A stretch of 5,842 nucleotides of DNA from Clostridia bacterium (lineage in GTDB: Bacteria > Bacillota > Clostridia > Oscillospirales > Acutalibacteraceae): NCBI GenBank assembly GCA_017534365.1, contig JAFWCS010000331.1:1-5842 (forward strand). Reading direction: 5' to 3'. Below the pieces are notes generated by a model, which saw only the letters and a list, made by a program, of their open reading frames with translations, did not search any database and was not told the origin of the DNA. The translations under genes were made by a program, and so were the position numbers. Position 1 is the first letter of the stretch. Every line of letters begins with the position of its first letter. Of the stretch, positions 1 to 4,671 are shown one piece after another.

Positions 1-29
1 AGTGTCCTGTTGAGCCGCAGGCGAGTTTT

Positions 30-54
30 GTCCGGTCGCCCCGACGGCCCGGAC
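30..54. repeat. Inverted repeat, 6-bp arms, 13-base loop
   Basis: GTCCGG at 30-35 is matched by CCGGAC at 49-54. A competing smaller hairpin is possible inside it (GTCG 35-38 with CGAC 42-45). It is the first of three evenly spaced inverted repeats at the left edge. It is not followed by a T-run, so it is not a classical terminator. Confidence 0.45.
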
Positions 55-61
55 CGCACGG

Positions 62-85
62 ATATCATATTCTGAAATATGATAT
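62..85. repeat. Perfect 10-bp AT-rich inverted repeat
   Basis: ATATCATATT at 62-71 is exactly matched by AATATGATAT at 76-85, with a 4-base CTGA loop. It stands out as an AT-rich block within GC-rich flanks. It could be an operator for a dimeric regulator, a hairpin in an untranslated transcript, or part of a dispersed palindromic repeat. No T-run follows on either strand. Confidence 0.7.
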
Positions 86-94
86 AGAAGTGCG

Positions 95-119
95 CCTTCG
101 TCCTGTTCCCGCCCGAAGG
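95..119. repeat. Inverted repeat, 6-bp arms, 13-base loop
   Basis: CCTTCG at 95-100 is matched by CGAAGG at 114-119. The arm length and loop length are the same as in the repeat at 30-54, with the AT-rich palindrome lying between them. This gives the left edge a regular three-hairpin arrangement. Confidence 0.45.
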
Positions 120-308
120 GATTTATCGTTTTCTCATTCCGTCATTTCCGCATCACCTCCCGCGAAATCGTTTTTGTGAAATCCCGTGTTTTGTCCCTTC
201 GATAAGATTGTTTTTCTTTCGTCTTTCTTACGGATAAGCGGCAACAAAACATAACCACATTCTCTTGAATCCTCCTCGATGAAATAAAAAAAGAACGCAC
301 TCAACAGA

Positions 309-335
309 GCAGATTTCAACCGTTCGGTTGTCTGC
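309..335. repeat. Stem-loop upstream of the Sel1-repeat gene
   Basis: CAACCG (317-322) and CGGTTG (325-330) form the tip, and GCAGA (309-313) pairs with TCTGC (331-335) at the base. A one-sided TTT bulge (314-316) separates the two stems. The structure ends about 70 bases before the ribosome site at 406-411, so it would lie in the gene's leader if transcription starts upstream. No T-run follows on the + strand. Confidence 0.4.
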
Positions 336-405
336 TTCTGCCGAGGGCGTTTCCGCGTAGTAAATGCGTCGAATCAGTTTAAAACGAAAACAAATTGATG
401 ATTAC

Positions 406-411
406 AAGGAG
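406..411 (+). promoter_or_regulatory. Ribosome binding site that fixes the Sel1-repeat gene start
   Basis: AAGGAG lies 9 bases before the ATG at 421. The upstream in-frame ATG at 364 follows GCGTAGTAA and has no Shine-Dalgarno sequence. The start at 421 is therefore preferred. Confidence 0.8.
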
Positions 412-420
412 CAGAACAAG

Positions 421-2346
421 ATGAAAGATAAGATGAAAACCATTCTTCCCGGCGATCTCGTCGGCCGTATCGAAGACGGTGATTACGTTTATTATACTGT
501 TCGGAAGATTGAAGCAGGGAAGCTGATCTGCACCTATCTCGACGATGATTTCGATGAGGAGTTTGATGATGACACTGTCAGGCTCAATCCCGCAAAGGTG
601 GATCACTATCCGCTTGTGACGGTAAGTGCGGATCAGGTGCGCTCCTTTTTGAGATATGAGGCGTCCTACACCGAGATTTTCGGCGACGTGCGCCCCTGTG
701 CCCGCCTGCGCTGTGAGGAAACAGTGATCATGAGCGGCGAGAATCTTCTGACAGCCTTCCGCCGCTGCAAAGAAGAAGGCTTCGATGCAGCCGAGGAAGC
801 GTGGCTGAATCCGGCCGGACACCTGTTCGATAAGCTGTTTGTGTTTTCGAAAGACGCCGGTTCCGGCGCGCCGGTGGACGGGTATCGCCATCTTCCGTCG
901 GCGGCGCAGCTGCTTTTCCGTCTCTTTGCACCGGCCGTCTGGCCGTGGCAGCGGGATACAGACGTGCCGGATTTCGACGAACTGATTGCCAAAACAGAGG
1001 AAACAATCCGAATGCTCTCGCTCCCGGTGCCTGCGCGCCCGTATGCGGATGACGATAAAGAGCACTATATCCGGATGTTTGACAACGACGACATGCAGGC
1101 AGCGGCGACCGACGACGAAATCGCGCTTTGGGTGCAGTATGTGGATGAACTGTGTGAAAAAGAGAATAGAACCGCCCTGTATGCGAAAGCGTATTCGTTT
1201 TACGGCGGCAATCGCGCCTATGCCTGCGACTGGTGCGGCGCGCGCGATCTGCTTCTGAAGCTGATGGAAATCGACGAGAATCCCTTTCTCGCCAACACGC
1301 TCGGCTACATTTTCTATTACGGCAGATGCACCGACGGTGTGCCGGAATATGAAAAAGCGTTTTATTATTACAACATCGGCGCGGCGGGCGGCATTTATGA
1401 ATCGAGATACAAGCTTTCGGATATGTATCGCCACGGCTACGGCGTGAAGAAGAATCATCAGATCGCTTCCGGCATCATTCACGAGCTGTATCGCGAAAAC
1501 CTGAAATATATTCAGCGCGGTCACACGGATTGCAAGTTTGCCGACGTTGCGCTGCGTATGGGCAATCTCCGGCGCGATGGAATCGTGGGAGAAACGCCGG
1601 ATCCTGACGACGCATACTGGTATTATTTGCAGGCGGATTTCGCGATCAGGCAAAGACTGCGCGACTGCAATTGGTACGGCGACACTTCCGTTGCCGCCGG
1701 GATCGGCAAGGCCATCGACGAGATTCTTCCGGCAACGTCGTATGCAAAGCCCTGTTATACGATCCGCATGTGGTCGGTTGCGCAGCTGCTCTCGAGCGCG
1801 TTTGCGCTTCACCGCAGGGTGGAGGCGAAGATCAGAAAGCTGAGGGACGGGCAGTACAGTCTTCGTTTCCGGATCCAGCCGATGAAAGGCGAAAAGAACC
1901 CGCCGCGGTTCTTTGTGACCTTGCCGCAGGCGCATTTCTGCGGGTATCTCGATCACATCACCGTCAAAACCGAGGAGCTCTACGATTTCCGTATCGACGG
2001 CAGAAGATTTGAAGGCGAAGCAGCAACGGTGATTTTTGATGATATCGACTATGCCGCTTTTGAATTCTATGGCGCATGCGTGATGGAGCTGAACGCCGTA
2101 TACGTGCTGAAGCTCCCGTCAAAGGAAAAAGGGGAAACATACGGCTTCGTTTCCGTCACGTTTTCAGACGGCGGCAGACACTATGATTATCGCTGCGATT
2201 TGCCTGGTATTCGCGTTGGCGACGAAGTGATCGTGCCGTCCCGCGATGGGGAAGCGCGTGTCAGAGTGGCGGCTGTTTTTGAGAGAACAGAATCGGAAAC
2301 AACCCTGCCCATTGCAAAATACAAGTCGGTGCTGAGAAAAGCGTAA
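421..2346 (+). CDS. Sel1-like repeat protein of unknown function
   Basis: This gene encodes a 641-residue protein, using the ATG at 421 (the ATG at 364 would add 19 residues). No signal peptide or membrane segment is visible, so it is probably cytoplasmic. Residues about 8-57 look like a small beta-rich domain beginning LPGDLVGRIEDGDYVYYTV, followed by a very acidic stretch (41-51). A long region without recognisable motifs follows. Residues about 281-400 contain Sel1/TPR-like helical repeats: alternating pairs such as LGYIFYYGR and LSDMYRHGYGVKK show the usual spaced Tyr and Gly positions. Such repeats normally form scaffolds for protein-protein contact. The last 65 residues or so resemble a small C-terminal beta domain seen in other Firmicutes Sel1-repeat proteins (VGDEVIVP near residue 597, then LPIAKYKSV). 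It is followed at 18 bases by the DUF5131 gene. The family call is firm; the partner and role are unknown. Confidence 0.85.
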   Translation: MKDKMKTILPGDLVGRIEDGDYVYYTVRKIEAGKLICTYLDDDFDEEFDDDTVRLNPAKVDHYPLVTVSADQVRSFLRYEASYTEIFGDVRPCARLRCEETVIMSGENLLTAFRRCKEEGFDAAEEAWLNPAGHLFDKLFVFSKDAGSGAPVDGYRHLPSAAQLLFRLFAPAVWPWQRDTDVPDFDELIAKTEETIRMLSLPVPARPYADDDKEHYIRMFDNDDMQAAATDDEIALWVQYVDELCEKENRTALYAKAYSFYGGNRAYACDWCGARDLLLKLMEIDENPFLANTLGYIFYYGRCTDGVPEYEKAFYYYNIGAAGGIYESRYKLSDMYRHGYGVKKNHQIASGIIHELYRENLKYIQRGHTDCKFADVALRMGNLRRDGIVGETPDPDDAYWYYLQADFAIRQRLRDCNWYGDTSVAAGIGKAIDEILPATSYAKPCYTIRMWSVAQLLSSAFALHRRVEAKIRKLRDGQYSLRFRIQPMKGEKNPPRFFVTLPQAHFCGYLDHITVKTEELYDFRIDGRRFEGEAATVIFDDIDYAAFEFYGACVMELNAVYVLKLPSKEKGETYGFVSVTFSDGGRHYDYRCDLPGIRVGDEVIVPSRDGEARVRVAAVFERTESETTLPIAKYKSVLRKA

Positions 2347-2364
2347 GACCGCTGCGCACAAAAA

Positions 2365-3186
2365 ATGATTCCTATGGATCAACTCAGTCTGTTTCAACAA
2401 CAGAATAGCGATCCGCGCCCGCCGGAGACGGTGATGTGGAATCTGTGGCACGGGTGCACGAAGGTGTCCGAGGGCTGCAGGCATTGCTACATGTTTCGCC
2501 GGGATGAAGCTGTCGGGAACGATCCGACCGTCGTGCGGAAAACGCAGGCGTTTTCTCTGCCGGTGCGCGTGCTGCGATCGGGTCCGTATGCGGGCGCATA
2601 CAAGATCCCGTCCGGGTCGCTGATCTACACCTGCTTTTCGTCGGACTTTTTTCATCTGGCTGCCGATGCGTGGCGGGCCGACGCCTGGGCGATCATCCGA
2701 AACCGTCCGGACTGCCGTTTTTTCATGATCACGAAGCGGCCGGAACGGATCGCCGCCTGCCTGCCGGCGGACTGGGACGACGGCTGGGCGCACGTGACGA
2801 TCGCCGTCACCTGCGAGAACCAGGCGGCTGCCGACAAGCGTCTGCCGGTCTATCTTTCGCTGCCGCTGCGGCATCCTGCGGTGATGATCGAGCCGATGCT
2901 CTCGCCCGTGGATCTCAGACCGTATTTTGAACAATACAGGACGCAAGAGGGGAGACCCGTCATCGCATCCGTTTCGGTCGGCGGCGAATCCGGCCCCGAA
3001 GCGCGGCCCTGCGACTATGCCTGGGTGCTGGATGTCCGCGCGCAGTGCGAAGAATCCGGCGTCGGTTTTCGCTATCACCAGACCGGCGCAAAGCTGATCA
3101 AGGACGGCAGGGAATATCAGATCCCGCGCGCGCTCCAGCATAAGCAGGCGAAGAAGGCACAGCTGGATCTTCGCGGATCTGCATAG
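2365..3186 (+). CDS. DUF5131 family protein (phage Gp37/Gp68-like, radical-SAM-like three-Cys protein)
   Basis: The 273-residue product matches the DUF5131 (Gp37/Gp68) pattern from end to end. WNLWHGCTKVSEGCRHCY gives Cys31, Cys38 and Cys41 (C-x6-C-x2-C), the presumed Fe-S cluster ligands. Downstream are FFMITKRPERI, the TCENQ block (149-153), the MIEPMLSPVDL stretch, VGGESG (205-210) and HQTGAKLIKDGREYQIPR near the C-terminus, ending LQHKQAKKA. The family is regarded as a divergent radical SAM group found in phages and bacteria; its reaction is not established. The N-terminus carries QLSLF at residues 6-10, an exact bacterial beta-clamp-binding consensus. ATG 2365 and ATG 2374 are both possible starts and neither has a good ribosome site. 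The 18-base gap suggests transcription with the Sel1-repeat gene and possible translational coupling. The three-Cys-motif partner protein often found beside this family is not in the window. Confidence 0.92.
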   Translation: MIPMDQLSLFQQQNSDPRPPETVMWNLWHGCTKVSEGCRHCYMFRRDEAVGNDPTVVRKTQAFSLPVRVLRSGPYAGAYKIPSGSLIYTCFSSDFFHLAADAWRADAWAIIRNRPDCRFFMITKRPERIAACLPADWDDGWAHVTIAVTCENQAAADKRLPVYLSLPLRHPAVMIEPMLSPVDLRPYFEQYRTQEGRPVIASVSVGGESGPEARPCDYAWVLDVRAQCEESGVGFRYHQTGAKLIKDGREYQIPRALQHKQAKKAQLDLRGSA

Positions 3187-3215
3187 ACGGAACCCACGCG
3201 TCAGTCAATAAATAG

Positions 3216-3252
3216 TCTGCCGAAAATGCACACGGATTGTGTTGCCGGCAGA
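3216..3252. repeat. Nested stem-loop downstream of the DUF5131 gene
   Basis: TCTGCCG (3216-3222) pairs with CGGCAGA (3246-3252). Inside, GC (3228-3229) pairs with GC (3244-3245), and ACAC (3230-3233) with GTGT (3239-3242), closing a GGATT loop. The inner and outer stems are separated by an AAAAT bulge. It starts about 30 bases after the stop codon. It could protect or end the upstream transcript, but no T-run follows, so it is not called a terminator. Confidence 0.45.
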
Positions 3253-3333
3253 TGGTCTGATGAAAACTATCAATGCGGTGTTTGATTGCTGATTTGCGGG
3301 AATGCAGCTGCAATTACACAGATGATTTGATAA

Positions 3334-3362
3334 TTAATGATTCATTAAAGTTTTCATTAAAG
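3334..3362. promoter_or_regulatory. Palindrome plus direct-repeat half-site, possible operator
   Basis: TTAATGA (3334-3340) and TCATTAA (3342-3348) form a 15-bp palindrome with a one-base centre. The right arm lies within TTCATTAAAG (3341-3350), which is repeated exactly at 3353-3362, twelve bases on. The arrangement of a dimer site plus a further half-site, in the only sizeable gap before the kinase gene, fits a repressor or activator binding site. A TTGATA at 3327-3332 could be a -35 element, but no well-spaced -10 box goes with it. The regulatory role is inferred. Confidence 0.4.
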
Positions 3363-3364
3363 CT

Positions 3365-3388
3365 ACAAGTCCGTTTTTTTGGACTTGT
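3365..3388. other. Perfect 8-bp hairpin with a T-rich loop
   Basis: ACAAGTCC (3365-3372) and GGACTTGT (3381-3388) are perfect complements around the loop GTTTTTTT. The T-run lies in the loop rather than after the stem, and only a loosely T-rich stretch (TGTTTGCT) follows. A standard intrinsic terminator is therefore doubtful. It ends 45 bases before the kinase start codon and directly follows the putative operator repeats. It could be a leader hairpin affecting expression of the kinase/Thg1 genes, a weak terminator for the upstream pair, or a protein-binding site. Confidence 0.5.
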
Positions 3389-3433
3389 TGTTTGCTATCC
3401 TGTGTACTGACAAAGGAAATGGGGGTCGGGAGA

Positions 3434-3877
3434 ATGAAAACGCTTGCGATCATGATCGGGCTGCAGGGGAGCGGCAAGAGTGAATTCTGCCGGCGTTTCC
3501 TCACGCCGGACTATGTTCACATCAGTCTGGATGAATTGCACACGCGCAACAAAGAGGCGCTTGCAATCGAGGCCTGCATCCGTGCGGGGCAAAGCATGGT
3601 GATCGACAATACCAACCCGACACGTGCGGAGCGGCAGCGGTATATCGCGCTCGCAAAGGAGAATGGCTACCGTGTCGTCGGCTATTTTGTCGAATCGAAA
3701 CTGCGCAGCTGCATCGCACGCAACAATCTGCGCACAGGCAAGGCGCGCATTCCTGCCAAAGCGATTGCGGCAACCTCCAACAAGCTGGAGATCCCGCAGT
3801 ATGAAGAAGGATTCGATGCACTGTATTTCGTTCACAATGAAAACAATGAGATGTATGCGGAGGCGTGGAAACGATGA
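3434..3877 (+). CDS. Polynucleotide-kinase-like P-loop protein (PNKP kinase-domain family)
   Basis: This 147-residue protein is predicted to transfer the ATP gamma-phosphate to a 5'-OH nucleic-acid end. Residues 9-16 (GLQGSGKS) are the Walker A loop. YVHISLDEL follows, with Asp33 at the position of the PNKP general base. VIDNTNP (56-62) is the hallmark of the PNKP kinase domain. Arg-rich residues 91-100 (RSCIARNNLR) match the lid region, and IPQYEEGFDALYFV matches the end of the kinase fold. No phosphatase, ligase or nuclease domain is attached, so it is kinase-only and short. ATG 3434 is preferred, with a G-run at 3421-3425 eight bases upstream. The ATG at 3419 has its AAGGA only one base away, and 3392 lies too close to the hairpin. 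It overlaps the Thg1-like gene by four bases. A related small-molecule or zeta-toxin-like kinase is possible but fits less well. Confidence 0.85.
   Translation: MKTLAIMIGLQGSGKSEFCRRFLTPDYVHISLDELHTRNKEALAIEACIRAGQSMVIDNTNPTRAERQRYIALAKENGYRVVGYFVESKLRSCIARNNLRTGKARIPAKAIAATSNKLEIPQYEEGFDALYFVHNENNEMYAEAWKR
3859..3863 (+). promoter_or_regulatory. Ribosome binding site that fixes the Thg1-like gene start
   Basis: GGAGG inside the end of the kinase gene lies 10 bases before ATG 3874. The alternative GTG at 3865 would sit one base from it, which is too close. The ATG overlaps the kinase stop codon in an ATGA junction, implying coupled translation. Confidence 0.8.
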
Positions 3878-4638
3878 TTTTTGAAGAACTGGATCAGAAA
3901 ATGCGGATCTATGAACAGTCGGTGGATCAGTGTATATTGCCGGAGCTCTATATGGTCGCGCGCATTGACGGCCGGAGTTTTACGCGGCTGACCAAAGAAA
4001 TATGCAGATTCGAAGCCCCGTTTGATGTGCGATTCCGCGATATGATGGTCGAAACGGTCAAAGCGCTGATGGATTGCGGCTTCCGGGTTGTCTACGGCTA
4101 TACGCAGAGCGACGAGATCTCCCTGCTTTTCAGCCCGGATGAGAATACGTTCGCGCGAAAAATCCGCAAATACAAGTCGATCCGGGCCGGCACGGCGAGC
4201 GCGGCGTTTTCGCTGCAGCTCGGGCAGACGGGCGTCTTCGACTGCCGGATGATTCCGCTGCCGACGGTCGAAACCGTGCGCGATTATTTCCTCTGGCGGC
4301 AGGAGGACGCGGCGCGCAACGCGCTGAATTCACACTGCTACTGGCTGCTGCGCAAGGAAGGGAAAACGGTCGCGGAGGCGACGAAAATGCTCGAGGGGCA
4401 GTCGGTGGCGTTTAAAAACGAGCTGCTGTTTCAGCGCGGGATCAATTTTGACAAGCTGTCGAACTGGCAGAAGCGGGGCACCGGCGTTTGCCGGAGGCAG
4501 GTGGAAAAAGAAGGCTTCAATCCCGTGACCGGCGAGACGGTGACCGCCCTGCGCAATTCGCTCGCTGCGGACTATGAACTACCGATCCGCAAGGCCTACG
4601 GGGATTTCATTGAGCGCCTGATCACGGAACAGGACTGA
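3874..4638 (+). CDS. Thg1-like protein (tRNA-His guanylyltransferase family, 3'-5' RNA polymerase)
   Basis: This 254-residue enzyme belongs to the Thg1/TLP family, which activates RNA 5' ends with ATP and adds nucleotides in the 3'-5' direction. RIDGRSF (30-36) and YGYTQSDEIS (74-83) carry the two metal-binding carboxylates, Asp32 and Asp80. IRKYKSIRAGTASAAFS, the WRQEDAARNALNS block (141-153) and NELLFQRGINFD follow in family order. The eukaryotic HINNLYN anticodon-reading motif is replaced by RNALNSHCYW, as expected for a bacterial TLP. Length is normal for the family and both catalytic acids are present, so it should be active. Bacteria usually encode the extra G of tRNA-His in the gene, and bacterial TLPs (for example the Bacillus thuringiensis enzyme) can repair 5'-truncated tRNAs; repair is therefore the likelier role. 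The ATGA overlap with the polynucleotide-kinase-like gene supports a shared RNA-end pathway. Confidence 0.93.
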   Translation: MIFEELDQKMRIYEQSVDQCILPELYMVARIDGRSFTRLTKEICRFEAPFDVRFRDMMVETVKALMDCGFRVVYGYTQSDEISLLFSPDENTFARKIRKYKSIRAGTASAAFSLQLGQTGVFDCRMIPLPTVETVRDYFLWRQEDAARNALNSHCYWLLRKEGKTVAEATKMLEGQSVAFKNELLFQRGINFDKLSNWQKRGTGVCRRQVEKEGFNPVTGETVTALRNSLAADYELPIRKAYGDFIERLITEQD

Positions 4639-4657
4639 CGAGCACACAGAATGAAAC

Positions 4658-4663
4658 GGAGGG
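4658..4663 (+). promoter_or_regulatory. Ribosome binding site that fixes the start of the last gene
   Basis: GGAGGG lies 8 bases before ATG 4672. The earlier in-frame ATG at 4651 lies upstream of this site and has no Shine-Dalgarno sequence of its own, so 4672 is preferred. Confidence 0.8.
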
Positions 4664-4671
4664 CGTTGCGC

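Larger units (their letters stand above)
1..405. other. Left-edge non-coding region with several inverted repeats
   Basis: No convincing gene lies here. The first 120 bases are mostly GC-rich and contain three successive inverted repeats, annotated separately. From about 120 to 300 the sequence becomes AT-richer. One + strand frame is open from about 3 to 178 and one - strand frame (TTG start) from 319 to 134. Neither has a suitable ribosome site at its start or a recognisable protein pattern. On the - strand there are two good Shine-Dalgarno-like strings (around 271-276 and 154-161), but the ATGs they serve open only peptides of ten residues or fewer. The region may carry the promoter of the Sel1-repeat gene, but no confident -35/-10 pair was found. 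Confidence 0.6.

Noticed and set aside
3..178. + strand frame open through the left-edge hairpins, possibly the tail of an upstream gene
   Set aside because: The translation is Arg/Pro-rich without a recognisable motif, and the stretch is dominated by inverted repeats.
134..319. - strand open frame of 61 residues in the left-edge region
   Set aside because: It has a TTG start without a ribosome site and no family resemblance. A remnant of an older gene cannot be excluded.
379..1956. Long - strand open frame of 525 residues opposite the Sel1-repeat gene
   Set aside because: It is an antisense shadow of a GC-rich coding region: the product is rich in Arg, His and Ile with no domain pattern, whereas the + strand encodes clear Sel1 repeats.
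2164..3141. Long - strand open frame of 325 residues opposite the DUF5131 gene
   Set aside because: It runs antisense to a firmly identified protein and across the end of the Sel1-repeat gene, and has no recognisable motif.
3365..3388. Classical rho-independent terminator
   Set aside because: The T-run is in the loop rather than after the stem on either strand; kept only as a hairpin of unknown role.
2319..4180. Shared 12-base string AAATACAAGTCG near the end of the Sel1-repeat gene and inside the Thg1-like gene
   Set aside because: It is short, lies in coding sequence of unrelated proteins, has no flanking similarity, and is most likely chance.
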